A DNA stretch of 64,000 bases from Ignelater luminosus (taxonomy: Eukaryota > Arthropoda > Insecta > Coleoptera > Elateridae): positions 68,956-132,955 of the forward strand of contig VTPC01091231.1 of the NCBI GenBank assembly GCA_011009095.1, in the 5' to 3' direction. The notes under the pieces are model-generated. The model was not told the DNA's origin, did no database searches, and saw only the letters and a program-made list of their open reading frames with translations. The translations under genes were made by a program, and so were the position numbers. Shown in pieces: positions 1-11,040 of this stretch (positions are counted from its first letter, which is position 1; the number at the start of each line of letters is the position of its first letter).

Positions 1-387
1 AAAACTGCAATTAATTTTACTTGAGAAATATACATCTAACAGAAAAGATCGAATATTTATTATTTTTAAATTTATTTTATAAAGGATGTTCACTTAAGAT
101 ACTCCAAAGCCAAAAGAGATTTAACTATCAATTTTTTGGTGAGAATCAATTCTGAAAAGGAAGTAAGTAGATGTAACAAAAAGTTTATTAGTATTTATCC
201 ATCATCCATTCATCACGATCATTAAATAATGTATCAGTGTTTAATATTATGCAACGCGTTGTTAATACAACGAAAAAATCCAAAGCAAAAGTTCATTACA
301 TTAATAAACAGAGCGATGGACTGTAGCGTGTAATTCGTGTGAAGCGATTTATAAAATCTACTGAAACAACAGTTCGACCAAATCTAA
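1..387. other. AT-rich flank, no gene seen
   Basis: No coding or RNA signal is visible. A stretch near 80-95 (ATAAAGGATGTTCAC) resembles the first bases of mariner-type inverted repeats seen elsewhere in the window, for example at 31338, but no partner end was found. It is best treated as decayed repeat DNA. Confidence 0.4.
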
Positions 388-1984
388 TTAGTTATTTTTA
401 CTTTTTGGCATGTTTTCCACACAAATCGCACGCATCCAACGTTCGCATCTAAGGCACTTAATCCAATCTTGTTTTTTTTGTCTTCAGATAGTCTTCTCCA
501 CATCCAGCACATTCATTCTTGTCATCCTCACCACTTTCTTCTCTTTCATCTAAAACTGGGATGTCATAGTCTAAGGAAGAATCAGACTGAGGTTTTTATT
601 TTTCTTGCGAATTGTTTTGCTCGTTTCTTGTTGCGCTGTAGGCATGGCTATCTACTCTTCTTAATATTTTTGTTTTTATGTTCCTTAATATTATCAATAT
701 TCTCTGGTGATTTTAAAATGTTTGCTACACTCCTTCCGCGTTTTTTCGCTGCAGCTATGCCTGAAATAACGGGAACGGGAGAGATTTCATCTAACAGTTT
801 TCCAGGAGTGTTTTTATTTGGTGAAGCACAAACAGGAGTAGTAGTGTAATCTACTTTGGATGTGCTTGGTTGTGGGAAACCCAATGTCTTTTTAGTATTT
901 CAGGAATGCGAAGTAGTAAATGAGCGGTGATTGTTCAATGGTACCTTCATTTTGTTGAACGGTGGCCGATTTACTCCAACTATGTAGTGATTCTCCAAAC
1001 TGTAGGCTGTTAAGTTTTGTTGTCGGGTTCGTTTTTATGTTGCATGTTGCATAATCAATGGACTGAGGGTTTAGAAGATGCTGCAAATAATGTGTGGTAT
1101 GACTTGGTAGACACAATACACTCATATCGTTTTCCTCTACAAATTCTAACATTTCCACAGAGGTTGTGTGTGAACTGTGTTCAACCAAGATGAAAAGGAC
1201 CTTGCCGGGCATCTTTCGAGATACGAAGTAAGTTTTTAACCATTTCAGGAATATTTCAGCGTTTACATTAGCATCAGATCTTTGAGACATAGTAATAGTA
1301 AAACCAGATGGCATACCGTCAAAGAATTCTTCTTTTTTATTCTTGCCTTTAAAGATGCAATAAGGCGGAAGAAATAATCCTTCCTCATTACAACACGTTA
1401 TTGCACTTATGGTTTCCCCTTTGTCATCCAAAGTAATCGCAGAAATACTTTTGGAACCCTTTACTGCAATAACGCGGCCAGGTTTATTATTTAGTTGGAC
1501 CCCAGTTTCGTCCATATTGTACAAATTTCCTGGTTTATCGAATAAATCGTTTTCCGCAAGAGTTCTTTCCAGAAGTTCAAAGTAATATTTAACAATCTCT
1601 GTGAACGAGTAAGTAACACTCCTTCAGATTTGCGTATGGATAGCTCTTAATGACGCCTTAGAGACTGTTTAAGCCAAACATAACCTGCTTTGCCAGTCTT
1701 TATGTTTAATATTTATTCTCGTCACCAAATTATAGGCCATGATACGTACGACATTTCTAGTAGGTGAAAATCCAGTTTTCTGAAGTTTCTTGTTATGTAA
1801 GAGTAGTTTGGTTTTAGCAGCGTCCCCTAAACTAGAAGCTGGGCCTAGATGATTCTCTTTTGCAAGAGTCCTGCTCTTCTTTCCCCGTTTCAAAGTACTT
1901 GGGGGTATTCTAGAATTTCTTGCTGCTTCATTTATTCCCCTTGTACCGTTTTTCACTGCTTCAAGAGCATTTTGAAGTGCATCA
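388..1984 (-). pseudogene. Tigger/pogo-like DDE transposase relic
   Basis: The family encodes a cut-and-paste transposase with an N-terminal psq-type helix-turn-helix, a DDE_1 catalytic core and a variable tail. Read on the minus strand, 1983-1690 carries the psq segment (ALEAVKNGTRGINEAARN), 1524-892 the core beginning MDETG, 884-648 the tail (PGKLLDEISPVP), and 580-391 a Cys-rich finger with two CX2C pairs ending in a TAA at 388-390. The core is broken by a frameshift near 1590, a stop at 892 and frame changes between blocks. The second catalytic position, normally Asp in the DGHSSH motif, reads V-E-H-S-S-H here. The first 20 or so residues are missing where it abuts the mariner relic at about 1985. 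It is clearly dead. Subfamily assignment is by motif only. Confidence 0.85.
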
Positions 1985-2645
1985 GCTGTTTATGATTCCC
2001 TATTTGTGTTGCCTTTTTTTGTGTAAATATTAGGCAGCATTAGGAATAATGTTAATATGGTACTTCTCATATAGTTATGGCTAGAGTACTGTGTGCGTAG
2101 TGTGTCGTCGCTATGTCTGCCCACAAGATATATAATTTCCATCATTGTGATGTTTTCGTATAAACGGTACGTCTTCTGAATATAGTGTTTGATCGACACT
2201 GAGTCCTGAAGGAATAATAAAGGGAGCAGATCGTCCTTTGCTGCTTATCACTAGCCAAACCAAAATGTGTATTTTATAAATTACTTCAGAATCTACTTCA
2301 ATATCTTCTTTATAAAAGTAACTATTATTTCCGGCAATATCAGTTCAATCTAACATGAAGTAGGACTCATCGTCTATCATCACAAATGTTTGATTTGACG
2401 GCTTCAGATACCCTGCACGCAACTTACGCAACAAATCTTTTTGACTCTTTAATTGCCTTTCACTGTACTTCTGAGCCGCTAATCTCTTTTTTATGAAAAT
2501 TTTCTCCTTCTTTAATAGTTTGTTTTTATATTCCTGGCTTATCTTGAATTTGATTCCTAACTTTCTATATGATTGTCCCATCTTTCCACTGCTTCTTGGA
2601 CAAGATGTTTTCTATACGAAGAATTTATCTTTACACTAACAGCAG
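1985..2645 (-). pseudogene. Tc1/mariner-superfamily transposase fragment
   Basis: On the minus strand the ORF at 2581-2345 ends with VMIDDESYFML, which holds the first catalytic Asp. After a stop, the reading continues across 2330-2130 as a WLVISSKGRSAPFIIPSG segment and HHNDGNYI, the part just before the second catalytic Asp. The C-terminal half, including the third acidic residue, is gone. The reading stops where the Tigger relic begins, so one element was inserted into or joined to the other by deletion. The relic at 31990-32440 resembles the C-terminal half of the same transposase type. Confidence 0.8.
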
Positions 2646-3005
2646 CGCAGTAGAGCTTTCTTGCCTACAACAAAAAGGCGACAGAAATTCTAATAGCTGC
2701 AAACCCAATTGATTTAATAATCAAATAGCTTAGGTGATGAATTAAAAAATCCTTATTGGCTCATGAAAAATACTAACGATGTAAATGTTGCTGGATTATA
2801 TAAATAAAAGAATAATAATTACTCTAAGGCAATTGCATCAATTAAGAAAGATTTTTATCGAGATAAAATTTTAAACTTTAACAATAAATCAAAGCAAAGC
2901 AATGCCTCAACGTCAGTTATTATCTTGACCTTCATACTAGCACAATTTGAAGTTTTACACTGATTGTAATTCACGGATGTCACACTAAAAGACAGAGCAA
3001 TTGAG
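2646..3005. other. Short AT-rich spacer
   Basis: No gene is seen. It lies between the mariner relic and the GC-rich MITE. The last 8 bases (CAATTGAG, 2998-3005) match the 8 bases after the MITE (CAACTAAG, 4366-4373) at 6 of 8 positions, which suggests a worn target-site duplication. Confidence 0.5.
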
Positions 3006-3437
3006 TAGAGCTCTGCACGGATGGAAATTCTCAGGCCTAGCTCGGCCTGTTCTGACTGGGGATAAACTTGACGCGGTCCGAAAAGAACCCTGTAACTTTT
3101 TAATCGATCCGATAAGCCCAAATGGACCAATAGGCCGAAGAGACCCGAAGAGCGACTCGACAAGCTTGACAAGCCCGAACGGCCCGATTGACTCAACGTA
3201 AGCCCAAAAACCCCGATAAATCTTTGAACTGGGGCGTGGCCTGACCTACACCCGAGCTTTGGGAAAGGTTGCGTAAAGAACAGTATAAGAATTCTCCACT
3301 TTGGTTAAGTATGAAAATAATCTTTGTCCGGGTCAGTACGAAAATAATGCCTGTCCGAGTTAGTACGAAGATGCTCCGATGCGGTTCAGGATAAAAATGG
3401 TTCGTTCGTGTCAGTAAAGAAGATTTCCGGTTCGGTG

Positions 3438-4178
3438 TAGTCATGGGACATACGACTCTTTTTACCGTGCCAGTTCCAATTCGTTTAACTCATTTTAAAG
3501 AGTCGTTCATTTGAACTGATTGTGTAAGCACGCACGTTTCATACATACTACTGTAGAAATGTACGATAGGTGCGGTATCATTCTCACCTAAATTATTGAA
3601 TAATGTTTAGTCAATTCTCAAGATCTCTACTCTATTAGATTTTTCTACTCCTTAGAAAATAGAAATGAAGTGTTTTATTTATTTAATAATCCTTAGAAAA
3701 TATTATACTTCGATAATCACTAATAAATNNNNNNNNNNNNNNNNNNNNNNNNNNNNNNNNNNNNNNNNNNNNNNNNNNNNNNNNNNNNNNNNNNNNNNNN
3801 NNNNNNNNNNNNNNNNNNNNNNNNNNNNAATAATCCTTAGAAAATATTATACTTCGATAATCACTAATAAATACACTAAACTTGTATTGCTCTCGGAAAT
3901 TCAACATGCTTTTCTACTTTCCGAGCATGTATGCACTATCTCGTTCAAAAGAGAATCGTCACTTTCTTGCATTGAACTGGGTAAGTTCAAATACACAGTT
4001 CACTGTTTCTTCGTTCGTTCATTCCCCACTCCTCGGTAGAGTCAGTACGAACTTTAAATGCACTTATGTGCTACTGAACTGAATAAACAAATGAACGAAC
4101 CGTTCAATCGAAAAGAGTCGTATGTTTACCGCTCATTTAAGTGAGTCGTTCATTGTGAACGACTCATTCATGAACGAC
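3438..4178. mobile_element. Nested hAT MITE, copy 1 (interrupted by N gap)
   Basis: This copy is nearly identical to the complete one at 26139-26763. It starts TAGTCATGGGACATACGACT and ends in the AGTCGTTCA/TGAACGACT palindrome-rich tail, but lacks the last bases CCCATCTCTA, so the 3' tip is truncated. It holds a 100-N gap at 3729-3828. It is non-coding: the open frames across it are chance and run through the Ns. Confidence 0.8.
3729..3828. other. Assembly gap (100 N) with duplicated 44-bp edges
   Basis: There are exactly 100 Ns. The 44 bases just before (3685-3728) are identical to the 44 just after (3829-3872), and the intact MITE copy at 26139 has this 44-mer only once. The gap is therefore probably an unmerged contig overlap, with no missing sequence. 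Confidence 0.9.
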
Positions 4179-4365
4179 GAAAATTGTCTGTTTGCCGACA
4201 GGGCCGGCATGTCCGAGAGACCCAAATGGCTTGATTGACCGGAAGCAGCTCAGGTCCGAAAAGCCCGACAAATTCTTAAACTGAAGCTTGGTCTGACATG
4301 AACCCGAGCTTTGGGCCGGGTCGCGTAAAAGCCCGACTAAAAAACCCGGCCCGGGAAAGCCTCTA

Positions 4366-4847
4366 CAACTAAGTATTTTTTTTTGGATATTTTTATTTGT
4401 TTTATTTATCCAAGCAAAATTTAAATTTGGCAACGTTTGTTGTCACATTTGCAAATTCTTGTGCCGGTCCTCTTTTGGAATTCTTCTCTGGAATGGAAAG
4501 TCAAAGTCATGGAATTGAAAATGACATTTGACTTTGGTTAGAAAGATCTGCATAAGAAACGATCAAGTTTCAGTTAACGAAAGGACTTCTTCAAAGACTA
4601 AATTTTATAAAACTGCTACTTGACGATGATTTCGTATTATGTATTTTGTATTATATATGAATGCCCAAATGAAGTAAGACATATGAACCACAGTTCTTGC
4701 ATAGTTCGCATGTGAGAAAATAATTTATATCAGAGATAGCCAAAGGGCAACTGCGATTCCTCAAGCCAACCCTTGTTTGTTATGACACATTTCGTAGGTC
4801 CGGAGATGCTTGCAGACAAAGAGCTTTAATCCCCTTACCTTGATTTA
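4366..4847. other. Spacer, nothing recognised
   Basis: AT-rich DNA between the GC-rich MITE and the next transposon. No convincing ORF, RNA or repeat was seen. Confidence 0.4.
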
Positions 4848-6069
4848 TACAAGGTGTACCACAATAACGTGAATAAACTTCAAAGAGTGATTAACGAGCA
4901 TATTTTAAGTAAAGCATCTGTTCTAGCCGTTTTCGAGATACAAAGTGCTAGAGTTCTTAGAAAAATTGCTTGTGTGTCAAAATCAATATGATAAAAGATA
5001 ATTGGAATAAGATTTGGAACAGTTCTATAATTCTTGATGCGCTTTGTAGTGATATCAAAATTCTTTTGAAATGAATCGAATACATGCATACATAAGATAC
5101 CAAAAGTTGTCGGTTTAGAAGAATTAAATGCGTTAGAAAATGATTTTTTTTATCAAATTAGCCTATCGTGGGCTTCGAAAAATAATGGCAAATGTGTTAT
5201 ACCCTATGCATGCCGTTTATAAATACCAAGATGTAATATGGGCTAGAAAATGACGATACACATGAAGCTATGCGCCTTGATCCCAACCGGCAAGTGCCTA
5301 ATTACGAGTACCAGACTTTTGAAAATCTTCATTCTCATTTATGTATAGTTTTGAAGAATCTTCTCATCTTTTTGGACACAACGTACGGTACGTACCCTAC
5401 AAGTAGAAGGAGTTTTTCTAGACGAAACTGAAAATCATTTAGAAAACAGCACGAGAAAGATTGCATTAATTTGAATATAAATCATTTCACAGTCTGGAGA
5501 ATCCCGAAGGAGCAACTACCCTTATCATGTTCAAAGAACATCTTGTGTCCCATTATTTTTGTTTTCGTCAAACTTTTGTAAAATGTTACTTTGAGAAACT
5601 TAGTTAAGGTCCTGGATTTTAGAGATCAGGCAAATTTCGTTCGAAGTACTTTTTATGAATATTGTGGACAGAATTTCAAAAAGTCATTCTCAATATAAAT
5701 TGGGTTGACGATCATTTAATTGGTCTATTCTTCCTTCTGTTGCGGTTTAATCGAGAAGCGCAGTATGTATACTAACTTTCTTAGAAATGAATTGCTACTT
5801 TTGTTAGGGGATGTGTAACTAGGTCTAAGGCAGCATATGTGTTTGACGGGGCACCAGCTCATTTGAGTATAACTGCGCATCAACGTCTGAATCAAGTTTA
5901 TCTCTGCTAGTTACTGGATCCGTAGAGAAGATCTTCTCGATCACTGAACCCAATTCCCCTTAACTTCTTTCTGTGTGTTCATAAATTCATCACCTGAGTG
6001 AACATTCCCATTAAAAAGAAGCACCAGTACTTCCTAAAGTTTGTCTATATTATTCTAATACACTTTGTA
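4848..6069 (+). mobile_element. Tc1/mariner-like element with both ends and TA flanks
   Basis: The left end begins TACAAGGTGTACCACAATAA. The right end, read inward, begins TACAAAGTGTATTAGAATAA. TA precedes and follows the element, as expected for TA target duplication. The length of 1222 bp is typical of a single-transposase element. The plus strand carries a broken transposase reading: a PNRQVPNYETF-like N-terminal block near 5280-5330, a TVRTLQVE block near 5390, an INHFTVWRI block near 5475-5500, and a GAPAHLSIT segment near 5850-5875 holding the region of the second catalytic Asp. Many stops and frameshifts disable it. It belongs to the type whose termini read GGTGT(C/A)CC and that is common in insects. 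Confidence 0.8.
5180..5960 (+). pseudogene. Transposase reading inside the 4848-6069 element
   Basis: This is the degraded coding part of the mariner-like element. Reading across frames gives a helix-turn-helix segment (near 5465-5500), a partly deleted first catalytic block, the NFLRNELLLLLGDV segment (near 5775-5815), and FDGAPAHLSI (near 5845-5875), where the usual Gln-His-Asp is altered. The conserved proline-rich block that should carry the third acidic residue is scrambled near 5930. No continuous ORF survives. Confidence 0.7.
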
Positions 6070-9000
6070 TAATGGGAATCGCCCATTCAAAAAATCATTG
6101 ATTTAAGTTTTCCAATAAATGCCATTGTTAGTTAGTTAGTTACTTAGTCGACAAAAAGGTAAGTTAAACAAAAGGTATAGAATTTGTTTTTTGACTAATA
6201 ATGCAAGAAGAGCTTGATTGCAGACTAAATAATCAAAAAGCTCAAAAGGGAAAATAATAAAAAATCAAAATACTGAAATTGCTAACAGTTCCAGTTTCAA
6301 GCTCCAGCACCTCCACTGAAACCAGGTTTTTACTTAATGGAATGTTCAATTTCAAAAGTTAAGTTGTTGGTAAAATGCAAAATGATGACTGAAACTTTTA
6401 GAAATTGTTGTTTCAAGAAAATTTCTAGAATCTTCCAATTGCAGAAAATTCTTAGGGACATCAGTAGATACATTTGTTAATTGCCAAGTCTTCTTGAATC
6501 TTAATTTCTCTTTCTCGCGACCTCCCAAATTCTCTTCAGAACGTATTTTAGGGTACTTGCTTGTTGATAAGACATTTCTTTCATAGGATAGGTCAAAAGT
6601 CCCCCCAAAAGCTTTTTAGAGTCCAGATTTGATTGTATGGCATGACTCCTAGAAGTCACGATCATTGTCTGACCAGTTAGATCAAGTTTAATAAAATATC
6701 TTGATTATACTCAATAGTCTTCTTAGTTAGTAGTTTTTCAGTAACAAGCTGTGGGGTTTGTTTATTCACTGCAGTACAAGCAAAAGAAGCTACTCTACTT
6801 TTAACATCAGTCGGATTAATGTAAGAAGTAATTCAATCATCAATCAAAAAATTCCTTTCTTAAAGAAATAAAATTCTCAAAATTGTAATGTTTGATCTAC
6901 TATGAAAAGTTAGTTAATGAACATGAGTCCAATATAAAAAATCTTTGAGTAGAATATCCTGTAAAAGTTTGATATTCGTTAGTAACTCGTTTAATGACCT
7001 TTGAAGCATGAAGATCAAGATTCGAAAAGTTTTTCTGAAAAAAGATTTATATCCTTGTGTTCAGTAGCAATAGTTCCCTCTATGTAATTGAAAGGAAGAC
7101 ACTTTTCCATTGTTGGAGAGATGCCTCGTTTTGGTCTCTTTAAAGTTTTTTCAAACGCTGATTTCATCGATTGCCTATTTTCCAAACAACCAATCTCGAC
7201 AGCCTGGATGTAGTTCGAAACAAAAGCAAATTAATTGGCATCTTCTCGATATTTGCAAGGCTTCTGAGCCCGAGCTATGAGGACGAAGTGATTAAGGTCA
7301 TGCCCAAAAGAGGTATTGTCAGCATGTGACAAATTTCGGTTTTAAGAATAAAAAAACAATGTTGCAGGTGACAAGTTGTTACCTTTATGACTATTGAAGC
7401 GTGAGTCCTAGTAATTTGATAATCAATTTCGTTTAGTAAAGGAACAGATTGTCTTCTCAGAATCCAAATTGCAAAATGGGAATTTAGGCCGTAATGTTGT
7501 TTTAATTGATCTACGAGTAACTCAAAATTTTCTCTGTACTAAAACACTATTTAGGTTTGTTAGAACGAAAGTTTGACAGAAATAAGTAACAATGAAATAA
7601 AGATGGCATTTAAAAAAAATGTTCGATAGAAAAGGATTAAATCAAAGAAATAGAAAAAATGATCAAAATAATATCAAAACTTAAATAATATACTATATCA
7701 GAAAATTTTATTTTAAATGTTTTGTTGATAGCATAAACGGGCACTTCAAAGTATCTACAAAATATTTTGATAACAAAATGTTAAATGACAACAAATAAAT
7801 ATTAATCTTCCCCAAACGTCTTACTAGGGTAAATATTTCCTCTACACCCTTAACAAATCTCTAAATACATAAAAGTCATCTGGAGCAAGATAAAATATAA
7901 CACACACACGATATATCTAAAATCCCACTAGATAGATGTAAAAACACCCCCACGCAAACACATGATAAGTAGAGATAATAAAAGCGTTTTGTGTTAACAA
8001 ACTGTTAAAATTCTGCCAAACCACCCATATGACACACAACCAGAACATACGAGCAGCTGTGAAGAGGTCCAGATGAAACATCCGTCTATCTTTCCCATTA
8101 AAATTACGGCCAGTACTAAACTGATCCAAAACGGTAGTAATACTTAATTAAGAGGGCCCTAATTGGTAGTTTCCTGCCAAGTGTCGTCTGACGCTGCTAC
8201 AATAGAACCGAACCCTGCAATTAGTCATCTCAATCCGACAACCTTGTTATTTCAGACGACCTTAACTTGGAATATTAACCAAGATTGCTACTTAGAAAAA
8301 AAAACGGACGAAATAATTTTAATTTCTTTATACGCGTTTAAATTCACGACGGTTAATTGAAGTATATGATTTTGTAACACTCGAGTGCGATCCCTTAAAA
8401 ACCGCCTTGAAGAGGCACCTGGATGGAATATCCGGAAGAAACAGGTGCCAGAAGTAAAAATCCGGAATTGTGCTCTATAGCCCCCGGAGCCACCTGACGA
8501 AGACGTCTCACCAACCATGAATCCTGAGATTGTATGTAAGATTGTATATACAAGTGGATTTGTAATTGTCTTAAGAAGAAACACCGGAACTAAATTAATA
8601 ATTCAGAAGTCGGGACTCCAACCATGAAAAGTCAATAATAGTTAACGAATCGCCCAGCTGTCCTAGTAAACTATGAGAACCATTTTTATCGCTTTTCTTA
8701 TCTTGTGAGAAAACTGAGGTCAAATAAGAAAACGTGGTTTCAACATGAGTATATTAAATATGTCTACAACCGTAACTTATGGAAAAGTTCGTTAAAAGAA
8801 GGAATTTCAGAATTTAAATTGAAAATCTTCATTGTTTTGCTTACCTAGTATGTATTTATGAATTTTTAATAAGCCGACGTTGTTATTATTTTTTTCCTGT
8901 AATCAATGCTAACAATCGCAAACAAATCTGGACATTAATTCAGCTCACACAAAGTTAATGCTGCAGGTGTTCTACCCATTTCCTAGTTCCTATGAACAAG

Positions 9001-9320
9001 GAAACTTTCTCACGGTAATGTTTAGGGTAGTGTATTTTACTATTCGTACCACTCTGCATGACGCATGTATACCACATAAAAGCGGTAATAACAAGTATAT
9101 TATGCGCTCTATAAAATGTAAAGCAAACTCTAATGCAGATATAAACAAAGCTTTATAAATCAAAAACTTTCTCCCAAAATTTACATTTATTGCATGAAAA
9201 TTTGTTGCCGCTATCTTAAAAAGCTTCTTTTTCTAAAATTTACTCACATCTGACATCAGATAATAATGCTATTCACTTCGGGTGTGGTATGACCAAAATT
9301 ATCCTGATTCAGGAATAAAA
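6070..9320. other. Long AT-rich interval, no gene assigned
   Basis: A short (GTTA)n run sits near 6125-6142. At 6285-6330 a phrase (CAAGCTCCAGCACCTCC) loosely recurs near 27121-27165. A hairpin with an exact 8-bp stem, GGCACCTG (8414-8421) and CAGGTGCC (8442-8449), lies in a mildly GC-richer stretch at 8390-8520. The small ORFs here look like noise. I tried 6500-7330 on the minus strand as an LTR-element relic and could not support it. Confidence 0.4.
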
Positions 9321-9329
9321 GCTTACGTA

Positions 9330-9435
9330 GATTAACGAAGGGGTGCACACGCGTGTGAACTGGGGCCGCGTGCAGTTCACAACGTGGGCACGTGCTAGCT
9401 CGTGTCGCGGATCTGCATCCGTTTCCGCAGCTGCA
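9330..9435. promoter_or_regulatory. Possible E-box/bHLH-PAS-like motif cluster
   Basis: A 100-bp GC-rich patch in AT-rich DNA. It contains the 12-bp perfect palindrome CACACGCGTGTG, a CACGTG core inside GCACGTGC, and further GCGTG and ACGTG words. Such words are core sites for bHLH and bHLH-PAS factors. No gene start is visible next to it, so a regulatory role is inference. Confidence 0.25.
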
Positions 9436-9942
9436 CACTTATTTGATGTAGCAAAATAACCTATTGTCACGCAAAAAAATTTGAAACTATCATCAAACAA
9501 TAATTAGAACTTTTTAGATCCCTTTTTGCTTCCATATTAAGAGTCTGTCTGCATTTATGTTTCAGTACGTTCGCTTGCAAGTTGCAACAAACAAGCTTAC
9601 TGATGCAAGGACTTGATAAAAAAGGGCATTTATAAATAGCAAAAGTCAATTAAAAAACATTATAGGAGTTTGTTGAGCAGGTCATGGCAAAGTTAACGAA
9701 AGTGTTCACCATCGGGACCGTTCAAACAGTTCAATCTACTTTTTTCCCCGAAGCTGAAGCTGCATCTTCATCATTCTTCCCTTCATTGCCCAAAATTGTT
9801 TTGGGCTTGATTAGGTGATGAACTTGTTACTCGTATGCATGTTATTGAAACTTGACATCCAGATTCAATGAAGCACTTTTAGATATTTGGTAAATAGGAG
9901 GTGACTAACAGATTCTTATGGAACATGGTTTTCTTCAAAACT

Positions 9943-10940
9943 TTACTTTTTGCTGTGCGTTTCAAGTAACTGGATACTAAAGGGTCGATTGCAGGAGTCG
10001 ATGACTTTTTGGCATAAATCGGGTTGGATTTCAGCAATGGTTCGAATAATATTGTTTTCCAGGTCGTTAATTGTTGCTGGCTTATTGGCATAGACCAGAG
10101 ATGTAACGTAGTCCCAAAGAAAAAAGTCTAAGGGAGTTAAATCACACGACCTTGCAGACCAATTGATGTCACATCTTCTAGAAATAACGCGACCGGAAAA
10201 CTTTTCCCTCAATAACTGTACTGTATTATCCGCTGTGTGGCACGTTGTACCATCTTGCTGGAACCGCACATGTTCATATTATCCAAATTATTGAGGCCAA
10301 AAGAAATTTGTTAACATCTCTCGATATCTCTCATCGTTGACATTCACCGTGTTTCCTCTCGCGTCTCGGAAGATTTACGACCCGGCCAAAATCCACACTA
10401 GACTGTGAGTTTCTCTGAATGCAAAGGAAGCTCCTGTAACTGTTGTGGATTGACAATTTTGCTTCTTAACGAAACCATTACGTCAAAATTGCACTTCGTC
10501 GCTGAAGATTATTTTTTCGCCAAAATTGGGATCCGTTTCCAACTGATCTAAGATCCAGTCAGCGAACGTCTGACGATTGCCGTAGTCTTGTTGTTTTAGT
10601 TCTTGAGTCAATTGAATTTTGTATGGATCAAGGCCCAGGTTTTCCTGTAGAATTCGCGAGATTGAAGTCACATGTGAACAACGAAAAACCGAGAGGTTTC
10701 CGTTCTCATGCACACTTTCCGCAAGAGCAGCAGTAGTTTCGTTGGACCGAACCGAAAACCGAAACTGAATCGGTTTTGTCAAGTTTTGTGATTAGTTGCT
10801 GAATTGCGCTCTCGGTAGGTCGGTTATGTGGACTAAAAAGATTACATAGCTTGTGGAACGTTTGACGAACAGAGGATGAATTTTGATAATAAATGTTTAC
10901 AGTTTTGACGCGTTGTTGAATCCTATATGTTTCTATGATT
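9943..10940 (-). pseudogene. Mariner-type transposase, nearly full-length relic
   Basis: The minus-strand reading runs from an N-terminal helix-turn-helix (VKTVNIYYQNSSSVRQTF, near 10910-10860) through NRPTESAIQQL, the first catalytic block (KIIFSDEVQF, near 10485), WCGFW (near 10390), the second block (FQQDGTTCHT, near 10260-10230) and the third block (SCDLTPLDFFLWDYV, near 10140-10100), to a C-terminus at 9943. Order and spacing fit a transposase of about 345 residues. At least two frameshifts separate the blocks and a stop interrupts 10280-10480, so it is inactive although the acidic residues are still present. It lies just 3' of the gypsy relic. Confidence 0.85.
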
Positions 10941-11040
10941 AAATGACATATGACATTCTATTTGAACGACGCGACGCATGGTTATCTTAGGAGTATTACT
11001 TAACAGAGATTGGGGTTCAATCTGAGGTGTATGATGGGGT

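Larger units (their letters stand above)
3006..4365. mobile_element. GC-rich hAT-like MITE with 9-bp internal periodicity
   Basis: The left end reads TAGAGCTCTGCACGGATG, and the right end, read inward, TAGAGGCTTTCCCGGGCC. These TAGAG termini with an 8-bp imperfect duplication fit the hAT superfamily. The interior is full of CCCGA and GGCCCGA words spaced about 9 bp apart (clear at 3110-3190). That leaves several frames open and creates spurious ORFs on both strands. The element is split by another hAT MITE at 3438-4178 and resumes at 4179. Related, partly inverted copies lie at 30490-31037 and 22380-22930. The left-end word CTGCACGGAT recurs inverted near 31020-31033. Confidence 0.65.

Noticed and set aside
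2855-3444. Pro/Gly/Ser-patterned ORFs on both strands (also 30491-31102)
   Set aside because: The patterns come from the 9-bp GC-rich repeat, which leaves several frames open. The same words occur in both orientations at other loci.
3665-4039. 124-codon ORF across the first N gap
   Set aside because: It is read through 100 Ns and lies wholly within a non-coding hAT MITE.
6500-7330. Possible LTR (BEL/Pao) retrotransposon on the minus strand
   Set aside because: Reading all three minus frames gave no recognisable protease, RT, RNase H or integrase motif.
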